Of a DNA stretch of 64,000 nt, positions 27,101 to 35,204 are shown one piece after another. Location: positions 1 to 64,000 of the forward strand of contig NZ_JAINWI010000010.1 of assembly GCF_021021435.1 (NCBI RefSeq). Reading direction: 5' to 3'. A program made the position numbers and the translations under genes. Below the pieces are notes generated by a model. It saw only the letters and a program-made list of their open reading frames with translations. It had not been told where the DNA came from and searched no databases. How positions within the stretch are numbered: position 1 is the stretch's first letter; every line of letters starts with the position of its first letter. This stretch comes from Seohaeicola saemankumensis. Lineage in GTDB: Bacteria; Pseudomonadota; Alphaproteobacteria; Rhodobacterales; Rhodobacteraceae.

Positions 27101-27666
27101 TGCTCGGCTTCGGGCAGACCACCGCCTTCGGGGTGGCGCTGCAACTCCACATAGATCCGGCCAGGATAGATCGCCGCCAGCTTGCCCATCAGGTCCTCGG
27201 CCGCGGGCCTCTGCCCTGCACGCAACAGCCGCCCCACAGGTCCGTCCGGGCCACCGGACAGACAGATCAACCCCGCGCTGAACTCGGCCAGTTCATCCAG
27301 CGTGACCTGCGGCAACTGCCCCGCCTTATCCAGATATAGGCAACTGTTCAGCCGCATCAGGTTCTCGTATCCGGTCTCGTTCTGCGCCAGCAGCACGATG
27401 GGCGCGGGATCGCGTGACCGCTCGCCCGGTTGCGCGGCAAGATAGCCGACCGAGACCTGACACCCCATGATCGGCTGCACTCCCGCCGCACTGGCCGAGA
27501 CCGCAAATTCCAGCGCCGCGAACATGTTGTTTGTATCGGTTACCGCGACAGCAGGCATACCCGCGGCCGCACAAAGCCCGGGCAGTTTCTTGATCCGCAC
27601 AGCGCCTTCCAGCAGGGAATACTCGGTGTGCACACGCAGATGGATGAATCGGGGGGAATTGCTCAT
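24145..27666 (-). CDS. dnaE: DNA polymerase III alpha subunit
   Basis: This is the replicative DNA polymerase catalytic subunit. The 1173 residues begin with a PHP domain (FIHLRVHTEYSLLEGAVRIK, residues 7-26, and VTDTNNMFAALEFA). The polymerase core has GPGRGSGAGSLVAYAL and the palm acidic motif MPDFDIDFCMDRREEVIRYV. The helix-hairpin-helix region and the OB fold (VGVLVSALQERKSGRGTRFF) follow, then the C-terminal tail. Size and order match type 1 DnaE (E. coli 1160). Upstream, 201 bases separate it from the divergent xdhA; it ends nose-to-nose with slyX. It is essential core machinery, so this part of the window is chromosomal. Confidence 0.97.
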   Translation of the reverse strand: MSNSPRFIHLRVHTEYSLLEGAVRIKKLPGLCAAAGMPAVAVTDTNNMFAALEFAVSASAAGVQPIMGCQVSVGYLAAQPGERSRDPAPIVLLAQNETGYENLMRLNSCLYLDKAGQLPQVTLDELAEFSAGLICLSGGPDGPVGRLLRAGQRPAAEDLMGKLAAIYPGRIYVELQRHPEGGGLPEAEQQSERGFVEMAYAMDLPLVATNDVYFPKSDMYEAHDALICIAEGAYVDQQGPRRRLTAQHYFKSPQEMVTLFADLPEAVENTVEIARRCAFKAYKRDPILPKFADDEVQELRRQAQEGLAARLAVIPHAAPVAEYEKRLEFELGIIEGMGFPGYFLIVADFIKWAKDHTIPVGPGRGSGAGSLVAYALTITDLDPLRYSLLFERFLNPERVSMPDFDIDFCMDRREEVIRYVQDRYGRDKVGQIITFGALLSKAAVRDIGRVLQMPYGQVDRLSKLIPVEGVKPVSIEQALAQEERLREAARSEEVVKRLLDYGQQVEGLLRNASTHAAGVVIGDRPLDRLVPLYQDPRSDMPATQFNMKWVEQAGLVKFDFLGLKTLTVIQNAVDLIKAGGRHLHIRADGVQLYTPPEGAVDDIGAIPLEDEATYKLYASAKTVAVFQVESSGMMDALRRMKPTCIEDIVALVALYRPGPMENIPTYCEVKNGLKKRESIHPLIDHILEETQGIIVYQEQVMEIAQVMAGYSLGGADLLRRAMGKKIAEEMAKERPKFEAGAMTKGVDKKKASEVFDLLEKFANYGFNKSHAAAYAVVSYQTAWLKANHPVEFMAGVMNCDMHLTDKLSTYAEEVRRGLDITIVPPCVNRSDAMFTVLDGQLVYALGALKNVGVEAMRLITAARRDETGRNKPFVTLFDFARRVDLKRVGKRPLEMLARSGAFDMLDTNRRRVFDALDALVSYSAAIHEQKASNQVSLFGEAGDDLPEPRLMPVADWEPLERLDEEHKAIGFYLSGHPLDDYLPALKRRNVMTLAEIQLKAEREGGAIGKVGVLVSALQERKSGRGTRFFRMNISDPTSQVSGIAMFCDDFDAVRRVFDQTHQVVMTLEARFNEGQFDPVGRSVVAMDGVVAEAGATGLRIFIEDAAAIPSVASVLGQAAETMRGVPRGPVMFCLMDPALPGETEIDTGQDFPLNPQIKGAIRSLTGVMEVQEI

Positions 27667-27867
27667 AGGCGCAAAGCTACCCCAAGCCCTGCGCTTCGGA
27701 AAGCGATGAAAAACGCATCGACCCGCCGTTCTGCCATCAGCTTTTGCTTGCCTTGATGACGAATCCGCGCTTTCCTGCGGGGAACCAACAGGGTCCGCGC
27801 TGCTCTACGCCGCATCGAGACAGCGCAAAACAGGACAAGAAAACGGTAAGGCGGCAGGCTTAATCAC

Positions 27868-29244
27868 ATGGATATCTCCTTTCGTCTGAACGGGGAAAGC
27901 GTGGCGCTGACAGATGTCGCGCCCACGGTCACGGCGCTTGACTGGCTGCGCGAGGCGCGCGGTCTGACGGCGACCAAAGAAGGGTGCAACGAGGGCGATT
28001 GCGGTGCCTGCACTGTTATGGTGACCGATGCGGATGGCACGACTCAGGCGCTGAATGCCTGTATCCTGTTTCTGCCCCAACTGAACGGACGCGCCCTGCG
28101 CACCGTCGAGGGAATCAGCGGGCCCGATGGTGCATTGCATCCCGTGCAACAGGCCATGGTCGACCATCACGGCAGCCAGTGCGGCTTTTGCACACCGGGT
28201 TTTGTGGCGTCGATGGCCGTGGCCCATGCCAATGGTGACACCGATCACGATACTGCACTGGCGGGAAACTTGTGCCGCTGCACCGGTTATGTCCCGATCA
28301 TCCGCGCCGCGCGTGCCGCCGAGGAACAGCCCGTCCCCGACTGGATCACAGCGGATCGCAGCTTCTTCTTGCCGGAAATATCCAAAAGCGAGCGCCAGCA
28401 ACCCCGCACAAGTGCCGAATTGGCCGCAGCCTACCTTGCTGATCCGCAAGCCACGCTGGTCGCAGGGGCCACGGATGTAGGGCTTTGGGTCACCAAACAG
28501 ATGCGCGATCTCGGGCAGGTGATCTTTCTAAGCCGTTGCGCCGATCTGCAACAGATCGCTGAGGACAAAGACACCATCCGCATCGGTGCAGGCGTGACCG
28601 TCGCACGGATGATCCCTTTGATGGAGGATGTGCACCCCTCTTTTGCGGCCATGCTGCGGCGTTACGGCTCGGCACAGGTGCGCGCGGCGGCCACGATCGG
28701 CGGCAATATCGCCAATGGCTCGCCGATCGGGGACGGGCCGCCCGCGCTGATCGCGCTGGGGGCAACGCTGCATTTGCGGCGCGGCGACACGCGCCGCGAC
28801 ATGCCGCTTGAGGACTTCTTTCTCGATTACGGCAAGCAGGATCGCCTTGGGGGCGAGTTTGTCGAAAGCGTGAGCTTTCGGCGCCAGCCCGACAGGTTGC
28901 GGTGCTACAAGTTGAGCAAGCGTTTCGATCAAGACATCTCGGCTGTTTGCGGCTGCTTCAATATCACTATTGTCGAGGGTCATGTGACAGCCGCACGCAT
29001 TGCCTTTGGCGGCATGGCAGGCACACCCAAGCGTGCGCTCCATGTCGAGACAGCTTTGACCGGCCAGCCCTGGACTGAGACAACTGTCACCACAGCCTTG
29101 CAGGGCTTTGCACAGGATTTCACCCCGATGTCGGATATGCGCGCCTCGGCCCGCTACCGCTTGCAGACCGCCGCGAACATGCTGCGCCGCTACTATCTTG
29201 AGGATACGGGGCACAGCACAAGCATCATGCAGGTGCAGCCATGA
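27868..29244 (+). CDS. xdhA: Xanthine dehydrogenase small subunit (2Fe-2S/FAD)
   Basis: XdhA passes electrons from the molybdenum subunit to NAD via two [2Fe-2S] clusters and FAD. The plant-type cluster is CNEGDCGACTV with a following Cys near residue 66 (ACILF), and the second cluster is QCGFCTPGF plus GNLCRCTGY. The FAD-binding domain (about 190-350) has TLVAGATDVGLWVTKQMRDL and AAATIGGNIANGSPIGDGPP, and the CO-dehydrogenase flavoprotein C-terminal domain follows. A short, inverted copy of a 21-base repeat (28363-28383) encodes residues around SFFLPEISK in the linker. xdhB overlaps by 4 bases (ATGA). The ribosome site is weak. Confidence 0.95.
   Translation: MDISFRLNGESVALTDVAPTVTALDWLREARGLTATKEGCNEGDCGACTVMVTDADGTTQALNACILFLPQLNGRALRTVEGISGPDGALHPVQQAMVDHHGSQCGFCTPGFVASMAVAHANGDTDHDTALAGNLCRCTGYVPIIRAARAAEEQPVPDWITADRSFFLPEISKSERQQPRTSAELAAAYLADPQATLVAGATDVGLWVTKQMRDLGQVIFLSRCADLQQIAEDKDTIRIGAGVTVARMIPLMEDVHPSFAAMLRRYGSAQVRAAATIGGNIANGSPIGDGPPALIALGATLHLRRGDTRRDMPLEDFFLDYGKQDRLGGEFVESVSFRRQPDRLRCYKLSKRFDQDISAVCGCFNITIVEGHVTAARIAFGGMAGTPKRALHVETALTGQPWTETTVTTALQGFAQDFTPMSDMRASARYRLQTAANMLRRYYLEDTGHSTSIMQVQP
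28363..28383 (-). repeat. Inverted copy of a 21-base repeat inside xdhA
   Basis: The minus strand here is identical over 21 bases to 30452-30472 in xdhB (begins GGATATTTCCGG, ends AAGAAGAA). It falls in the linker between the iron-sulfur and FAD domains of XdhA, where insertions are tolerated. It probably belongs to a dispersed family of short palindromic repeats of this bacterial group. Confidence 0.65.
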
Positions 29245-31607
29245 GTGTCACAAAACCCCTGCCCCATGATGCCGCACATTTGCACGTGACCGGACAGGCG
29301 CGCTATGTTGATGACATACCGCTACCCGCCACAACGCTGCATCTGGCCTTCGGTCTGTCCAGCGTGGCGCGTGGGCGTATCACTGCGATGGATCTGGAGG
29401 CCGTGCGCAGCGCCCCCGGCGTCGTGATGGTGCTGACAGCGGATGATCTGCCCTTTTCGAATGATGTCTCGCCTTCGGTGCATGACGAACCGCTTCTGGC
29501 AACAGGTGATGTGCATTACCTCGGACAACCCGTCTTTGCCGTGATCGCCGACAGCCACCTGGCGGCCCGTCACGCCGCAAGGCTGGGCAGGATCGACTAT
29601 GCCAAGCAAGACCCGATCCTGACGATAGATCAGGCGCTGGCCGCCAATAGCCGGTTCGAGGAAGGCCCACGTATCTATGCCAAAGGCGATGCGCCCGCTG
29701 CTATTGCGGCCGCCCCGCATCGCGTGGAAGGCCGCTTCGAGATTGGCGGGCAGGAGCATTTCTATCTTGAGGGTCAGGCCGCCCTCGCCCTGCCGCAGGA
29801 AGGCGGGGATATGGTCGTGCACAGCTCGACCCAGCATCCGACTGAAATCCAGCACAAGGTGGCCGAGGCATTGGGCGTGCCGATGCACGCCGTGCGCGTC
29901 GAAATCAGGCGCATGGGCGGCGGTTTTGGCGGCAAGGAAAGCCAGGGCAATGCCCTGGCCGTGGCCTGTGCCGTGGCCGCTTCGCTGACCGGTCGCCCCT
30001 GCAAGATGCGTTATGACCGCGACGATGACATGGTGATCACAGGCAAACGGCATGACTTCCGCATCGACTATGTCGCGGGGTTCGACGATCAAGGCCGCGT
30101 GCTGGGCGTTGAGTTCGTGCAATATGCCCGCTGCGGCTGGGCGCAGGATCTGTCGCTGCCGGTCGCGGACCGCGCGATGCTGCATGCCGACAATGCCTAT
30201 CTGCTGGAACATGCGCGGATTGAAAGCCACCGTTTGAAAACCAACACGCAAAGCGCTACGGCATTTCGCGGTTTTGGCGGACCGCAAGGCATGGTCGGGA
30301 TCGAGCGGGTGATGGACCATGTCGCGCATCATCTGGGCGTTGATCCGCTAGAGGTGCGGCGGCTGAACTACTATGCCGAGGCTGCGCCTGCGGCGCGCGG
30401 CGCAGGGGGGCTGTCTGCCCCCCCGTCCACCACAGGTGAACGCCCCCCCGAGGATATTTCCGGCAAGAAGAAACAGACCACGCCTTACGGGATGGAAGTC
30501 GAGGATTTCATCCTGCATGGTCTGACCGACAGGCTGCTGAAAACGGCCGAATATTATCGGCGGCGGCAGGCAGTGGCCGACTGGAACGCGGCCAACCCTG
30601 TGCTGAAACGCGGGTTGGCGCTCACGCCGGTGAAGTTCGGGATTTCGTTCACGCTGACCCATCTCAATCAGGCGGGCGCTTTGGTGCATGTTTATCAGGA
30701 CGGCTCGATCCATCTGAACCATGGCGGCACCGAAATGGGACAGGGCCTGTTCCAGAAGGTGGCGCAGGTGGCGGCGGCACGGTTCGGGCTGGATGTGTCG
30801 GCGGTCAAGATCACCGCGACCGATACGGGCAAGGTGCCCAATACATCCGCGACTGCGGCGTCGTCGGGTTCAGATCTGAACGGCATGGCCGTCAAGGCGG
30901 CCTGCGATACAATCCGCGACCGGATGGCCGCGTATCTGGCGGTGCTGCATCAATGCGACGCGCAGGATGTGCGCTTCGCCGGTGGCCACGTTCTTGTAGG
31001 CGAGGCGCGTTACAGTTTCGCGGAAGTGGCGCAGATCGCCTATGCCGCGCGGATCAGCCTGTCGGCGACTGGATTCTATGCCACCCCAAAGGTGGAATGG
31101 GACCGGATCAAAGGCCAGGGACGGCCGTTTTTCTATTTCGCTTATGGTGCAGCCCTGACCGAGGTGGTGGTCGACACGCTGACGGGCGAGAACCGCATCC
31201 TGCGCGCAGATCTTCTGCATGATGCTGGCGCCAGCCTGAACCCCGCGCTGGATATCGGCCAGATCGAGGGCGGTTATGTGCAGGGGGCTGGCTGGTTGAC
31301 GATGGAGGAACTTGTCTGGGACGATCACGGAAAGCTGCGGACGCATGCGCCCTCGACTTATAAAATCCCTGCTGTGTCGGACAGACCTGCCGTCTTCAAT
31401 GTCGCCCTGTGGGACGGGGTCAACCGCGAGGATACGATCTATCGCTCGAAGGCTGTGGGAGAGCCGCCACTCATGCTAGGGATATCGGCGCTGATGGCGA
31501 TCTCGGATGCGGTGGCAGCCTGCGGCACGGCCTATCCCGCGCTTGACGCGCCTGCCACGCCAGAGCGGATACTGGCAGCAGTGCAAAAGGTGCGCGATGG
31601 GCTTTGA
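29241..31607 (+). CDS. xdhB: Xanthine dehydrogenase molybdenum-binding (large) subunit
   Basis: XdhB carries the molybdopterin and oxidises hypoxanthine or xanthine to urate. The 788 residues show the N-terminal aldehyde-oxidase hammerhead (HLHVTGQARYVDDIPLP), the conserved HFYLEGQAALALPQEGG, MGGGFGGKESQGN, the substrate-site TATAFRGFGGPQG pattern (here QSATAFRGFGGPQGMVGIE), GGTEMGQGLFQKV, and the catalytic-Glu region near VGEPPLMLGISALMAI. About 30 extra residues (near 383-412, AAPAARGAGGLSAPP and on to SGKKKQ) sit between the LNYYA and TTPYGM segments that normally adjoin; they come from an in-frame repeat element. It overlaps xdhA and xdhC on both sides, so the three are coupled. Confidence 0.95.
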   Translation: MSVTKPLPHDAAHLHVTGQARYVDDIPLPATTLHLAFGLSSVARGRITAMDLEAVRSAPGVVMVLTADDLPFSNDVSPSVHDEPLLATGDVHYLGQPVFAVIADSHLAARHAARLGRIDYAKQDPILTIDQALAANSRFEEGPRIYAKGDAPAAIAAAPHRVEGRFEIGGQEHFYLEGQAALALPQEGGDMVVHSSTQHPTEIQHKVAEALGVPMHAVRVEIRRMGGGFGGKESQGNALAVACAVAASLTGRPCKMRYDRDDDMVITGKRHDFRIDYVAGFDDQGRVLGVEFVQYARCGWAQDLSLPVADRAMLHADNAYLLEHARIESHRLKTNTQSATAFRGFGGPQGMVGIERVMDHVAHHLGVDPLEVRRLNYYAEAAPAARGAGGLSAPPSTTGERPPEDISGKKKQTTPYGMEVEDFILHGLTDRLLKTAEYYRRRQAVADWNAANPVLKRGLALTPVKFGISFTLTHLNQAGALVHVYQDGSIHLNHGGTEMGQGLFQKVAQVAAARFGLDVSAVKITATDTGKVPNTSATAASSGSDLNGMAVKAACDTIRDRMAAYLAVLHQCDAQDVRFAGGHVLVGEARYSFAEVAQIAYAARISLSATGFYATPKVEWDRIKGQGRPFFYFAYGAALTEVVVDTLTGENRILRADLLHDAGASLNPALDIGQIEGGYVQGAGWLTMEELVWDDHGKLRTHAPSTYKIPAVSDRPAVFNVALWDGVNREDTIYRSKAVGEPPLMLGISALMAISDAVAACGTAYPALDAPATPERILAAVQKVRDGL
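30385..30473 (+). repeat. In-frame palindromic repeat element inside xdhB
   Basis: This G+C-rich stretch contains a perfect stem (GGGGGGC at 30405-30411, GCCCCCC at 30417-30423, five-base loop), then CCCCCCCGAGGATATTTC and GGCAAGAAGAA. The last 21 bases recur inverted in xdhA. The layout of a palindrome followed by a CCCCGAGGATATTT tail is, from memory, like a repeat common between genes in Rhodobacterales. Here it is translated without a shift. Confidence 0.6.
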
Positions 31608-32559
31608 TCTGCAAGGCCTGAAGGCGGCTGTTGCCCGTCATGGACGCGTGGCGCGCGTGGTCGTGGCCCAGCGGCGCGGCTCGGCCCCGCGCGATGCGGG
31701 GGCTGCGATGCTGGTCTGGGAAGGCACGCGAGACGGCGGGCAGTCCGGCACGATCGGCGGCGGGACGCTGGAGCATCAGGCAAGTCTGGTGGCGCGGCAG
31801 ATGCTGGCACGCGGGCCTGACACCCGTCTAAGCCGTCACGCGCTTGGCCCCGATCTGGGGCAATGCTGCGGCGGGGCCGTGCAGCTTTGGTCCGAGGTTT
31901 ACGACGCCGCCAAGCTGACCCTCATGGAAGGCCAGGATGTGATTGCGCGGCCCGTCGTCACGGGGGCGGACATGCCGCTGGCTGTGCGGCGCATCCTGAC
32001 CGCTGCGCGAGGTCAAGGCGCGCGCCCTGCCCCGCAACTGCTGGATGGCTGGATGATCGAACCAGTGGCCAAGCCGGAAACAGCCCTGTGGATCTGGGGC
32101 GCGGGCCATGTCGGGCGCGCATTGGTGGATGTTTTGTCCCCCCTGCCGGATCTGGCCATCACTTGGGTCGATACTGCAGGCGACCGCTATCCCGACTCTG
32201 TTCCTGCTGGCGTGACCGCCCTGCCCGCGGCTAATCCTGCGCGGCTGGTCGGCTATGCACCTGCAGACGCACATCACCTGATCCTGACTTATTCGCATGA
32301 ATTGGATCTGGCGCTGTGCCACGGATTGCTGGGGCAAGGCTTTGCCAGCGCGGGGCTGATCGGCTCGGGCACCAAATGGGCACGGTTCCGGTCGCGGCTG
32401 GCGGCTTTGGGGCACACACCTGTCCAACTCGCGCGCATCTGCTGCCCGATCGGTGATCCGGCCCTTGGCAAACATCCGCAAGCGATTGCCATCGGCGTCG
32501 CCGCCAGCCTATTGACCAGTATCATGGTACAAACCGCATCAAGGGAGTGTCGCGCATGA
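31597..32559 (+). CDS. xdhC: Xanthine dehydrogenase accessory protein XdhC
   Basis: XdhC binds the molybdenum cofactor, helps sulfurate it and inserts it into XdhB. The 320 residues have the N-terminal XdhC/CoxI domain (RGSAPRDAGAAMLVW, GTIGGGTLEHQ, LGPDLGQCCGGAVQL) and a C-terminal Rossmann-like domain (LWIWGAGHVGRALVDVLSPL, ILTYSHELDLALCHGLL, GLIGSGTKWARFRSRL). The start at 31597 lies 11 bases inside the xdhB frame; the longer frame upstream is xdhB in another phase. It ends with an ATGA overlap into the ABC ATPase gene, tying purine oxidation to uptake. Confidence 0.93.
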   Translation: MGFDLQGLKAAVARHGRVARVVVAQRRGSAPRDAGAAMLVWEGTRDGGQSGTIGGGTLEHQASLVARQMLARGPDTRLSRHALGPDLGQCCGGAVQLWSEVYDAAKLTLMEGQDVIARPVVTGADMPLAVRRILTAARGQGARPAPQLLDGWMIEPVAKPETALWIWGAGHVGRALVDVLSPLPDLAITWVDTAGDRYPDSVPAGVTALPAANPARLVGYAPADAHHLILTYSHELDLALCHGLLGQGFASAGLIGSGTKWARFRSRLAALGHTPVQLARICCPIGDPALGKHPQAIAIGVAASLLTSIMVQTASRECRA

Positions 32560-34073
32560 CAGCACCGGTTCTGAGCATCAAGGGGCTGACCAAAGCCTAT
32601 CCCGGTGTTGTGGCGAATTCGGATGTATCCTTCGACGTGCGGACCGGCGAGGTGCATGCCCTGCTGGGCGAGAACGGCGCGGGCAAGTCCACGCTGGTCA
32701 AGATGATTTACGGGCTGGTCAAGCCCGATGCAGGCAGCATGACCCTGCAAGGCAAACCCTTCGCGCCCGCCGAGCCGCGCGCGGCACGGGCGGCGGGGGT
32801 GGCGATGGTGTTCCAGCATTTCTCGCTTTTCGATGCGCTGAACGTGGCAGAGAATATCGCTTTGGGGATGGAACACCCACCGCGCCTTGCTGATCTGGCA
32901 GGACGTATCCGCGACGTGTCCGAGACTTACGGTCTGCCGCTGGACCCGTTCCGCATCGTGGGCGACCTGTCCGCAGGTGAACGCCAGCGAGTCGAGATCA
33001 TCCGCTGCCTGCTGCAAGATCCGCGCCTGCTGATCATGGACGAACCGACATCGGTGCTGACCCCGCAAGAGGTCGATATCCTGTTCGAAACCCTTCGGAA
33101 ACTGACATCCGAGGGTGTGGCGATCCTCTATATCAGCCACAAGCTTGAGGAAATCCGAACGCTTTGCGACAGCGCCACGATCCTGCGGCTGGGCAAGAAG
33201 GTCGCGACCTGCACCCCCGCCGAGACAACGGCGCGCGAACTGGCGGAAATGATGGTGGGCACGGTGCTGCACACGCCCGAGCGCAGCGGGCGTGCCTTGG
33301 GCGATGTGGCGCTTGAACTCAGCGGGTTGGCGCTGCGCTCGCCTTCGGAATTCGGTTGTTCGCTTAAAGACATCAGCCTGTCGGTGCGGCAAGGCGAGGT
33401 GCTGGGTCTGGGCGGGGTTGCCGGCAACGGGCAGGACGAATTGTTGGGGGCATTGTCGGGCGAACTCCGCTCGGCGCCCGAGATGGTGCGGATGCATGGC
33501 AAGAGTATCGGCATGTTGGGACCGATAGAGCGGCGGCGGATCGGGCTGCTTTGCGCACCCGAGGAACGGCTTGGCCATGCGGCAGCCCCCGATATGAGCT
33601 TGACCGAGAATGCCATGCTGACGGGATCGCTGCGCGAGAACCTTGAACGTGGCGGGTTTCTGGATTGGGGCCGCGCCGAGAGCTTTGCCAAGGCGATTAT
33701 CGCGCGCTTCGATGTCCGCACGCCAGGTCCGGGCAATGCTGCGCGATCGCTGTCAGGGGGCAACCTGCAGAAATTCGTGATCGGCCGAGAGGTGATGCAA
33801 CGCCCCGAGGTGCTGGTCGTCAACCAGCCGACATGGGGGGTCGATGCCTCGGCCGCGGCAGCAATCCGGCAGGCTTTACTAGATCTGGCGGCAGGCGGCA
33901 CGGCGGTGGTGGTGATCAGTCAGGATCTGGACGAGTTGATGGAAATCTCGGACCGCTTCGGCGCGCTGAACGAGGGGCGTTTGTCGCGTATCCGGCCCAC
34001 ATCGGAGCTGAGTATAGACGAGATCGGGCTAATGATGGGCGGTGCCCACGACATGGAGGTGGCGCATGTCTGA
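32556..34073 (+). CDS. Nucleoside/purine ABC transporter, ATP-binding protein (two ABC domains)
   Basis: This is the energy subunit of a BMP-type (NupO/YufO-like) importer. Two ABC domains lie in tandem over 505 residues. The first has Walker A GENGAGKSTLVKMIYGL, signature LSAGERQRVEII and Walker B LLIMDEPTSVL. The second has a degenerate Walker A (GGVAGNGQDELL, no GKS/T), signature SLSGGNLQKFVIGREV and Walker B-like VLVVNQPTWGVD. A degenerate second site is normal in sugar/nucleoside members. The ATG at 32556 (GGGAG 8 bases upstream) is chosen over a GTG at 32547 that overlaps the ribosome site. It is coupled to xdhC by ATGA, so the substrate is probably a purine base or nucleoside. Confidence 0.92.
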   Translation: MTAPVLSIKGLTKAYPGVVANSDVSFDVRTGEVHALLGENGAGKSTLVKMIYGLVKPDAGSMTLQGKPFAPAEPRAARAAGVAMVFQHFSLFDALNVAENIALGMEHPPRLADLAGRIRDVSETYGLPLDPFRIVGDLSAGERQRVEIIRCLLQDPRLLIMDEPTSVLTPQEVDILFETLRKLTSEGVAILYISHKLEEIRTLCDSATILRLGKKVATCTPAETTARELAEMMVGTVLHTPERSGRALGDVALELSGLALRSPSEFGCSLKDISLSVRQGEVLGLGGVAGNGQDELLGALSGELRSAPEMVRMHGKSIGMLGPIERRRIGLLCAPEERLGHAAAPDMSLTENAMLTGSLRENLERGGFLDWGRAESFAKAIIARFDVRTPGPGNAARSLSGGNLQKFVIGREVMQRPEVLVVNQPTWGVDASAAAAIRQALLDLAAGGTAVVVISQDLDELMEISDRFGALNEGRLSRIRPTSELSIDEIGLMMGGAHDMEVAHV

Positions 34074-34121
34074 GGCATTGCACAATAAATATTTGAGGCA
34101 AAACAAAACGGGGGGCCTGCC

Positions 34122-35204
34122 ATGCTGAAGCTGGAAAAACGGCCACAGCCCTCGCAGACATGGATTTATCTGGCGCCTGTCGTAGCCGTAATTGCCACCA
34201 TGATCGCGGGCGGCGCGTTGTTTGCGGCTTTGGGCAAAGATCCGCTGGTCGCGATCCGGACGATTTTCTGGGACCCGCTGTTTTCGGAGTTCGCATTTTT
34301 CTATCGTCCGCAACTTCTGGTCAAAGGTGCGCCGCTGGTGCTGATCGCCATCGGGCTAAGTCTCGGGTTTCGCGCAGGCATCTGGAATATCGGGGCCGAG
34401 GGGCAATACATCGTGGGTGCCCTGACAGGTGCGGGTGTGGGGCTTGCCTTCTATCCGCTGGAGGGGTGGTTCATCTTTCCGCTGATGGTGCTGGGCGGCG
34501 CCTTGGGTGGCTGGGCATGGGCGATGATCCCTGCCGTACTGAGGGTGAAATTCGGCACCAACGAGATTCTTGTCTCGCTGATGCTGGTCTATGTGGCAGA
34601 GCAATTGCTGGCCTCCATGTCCTTGGGGCTGATGAAAAACCCGCAAGGCTTCGGCTTTCCCGGATCGCGCAACCTGCAACAATATCCCAGCGCCCATAAT
34701 GCCGAGTTGATTGCGGGATCGGGGATGCATTGGGGTGTTGTGGCGGCTCTGATTGCGGTGGTCTTTGCCTATGTGCTGCTGACTCGGCATATTCTTGGCT
34801 TTCACATCCGTCTGACCGGCGAGGCCCCGCGCGCCGCACGTTTCGCGGGCGTCAATCCGGGGCGGCTGGTGCTGATCTGTCTGGGGCTGGCAGGAGCGAT
34901 GGCCGGGCTTGCCGGCCTGTTCGAAGTGTCCGGACCTGCAGGGCGTGTCAGTATCGATTTTAACGTGGGCTATGGCTTTACCGCGATCATTGTCGCCTTT
35001 CTGGGGCGTCTGCATCCGCTGGGCATAGCACTGGCGGGGCTGTTGATGGCGCTAACCTATATCGGCGGCGAGATCGCACAATCGCGCCTTGGCCTGCCTG
35101 CCGCGGCGATCCAGATGTTTCAGGGCATGCTGCTGTTCTTCCTGCTGGCTGTCGATCTGATGACCAATTACCGGCTACGGCTGACAAAGCGCGAGGTGGC
35201 GTGA
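34122..35204 (+). CDS. Nucleoside/purine ABC transporter permease 1
   Basis: A 360-residue inner-membrane permease of the BPD_transp_2 family with about 8-10 membrane segments (for example TWIYLAPVVAVIATMIAGGA and PLVLIAIGLSLGFRAGIWNI). The conserved FRAGIWNIGAEGQYIVGAL and GTNEILVSLMLVYVAEQLL segments, and GEAPRAARFAGVNPGRLV, are typical of YufP/NupP proteins of BMP-dependent importers. It starts 48 bases after the ATPase gene and overlaps the second permease gene by 4 bases (GTGATG region). It should form a heterodimer with the next gene product. Confidence 0.92.
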   Translation: MLKLEKRPQPSQTWIYLAPVVAVIATMIAGGALFAALGKDPLVAIRTIFWDPLFSEFAFFYRPQLLVKGAPLVLIAIGLSLGFRAGIWNIGAEGQYIVGALTGAGVGLAFYPLEGWFIFPLMVLGGALGGWAWAMIPAVLRVKFGTNEILVSLMLVYVAEQLLASMSLGLMKNPQGFGFPGSRNLQQYPSAHNAELIAGSGMHWGVVAALIAVVFAYVLLTRHILGFHIRLTGEAPRAARFAGVNPGRLVLICLGLAGAMAGLAGLFEVSGPAGRVSIDFNVGYGFTAIIVAFLGRLHPLGIALAGLLMALTYIGGEIAQSRLGLPAAAIQMFQGMLLFFLLAVDLMTNYRLRLTKREVA

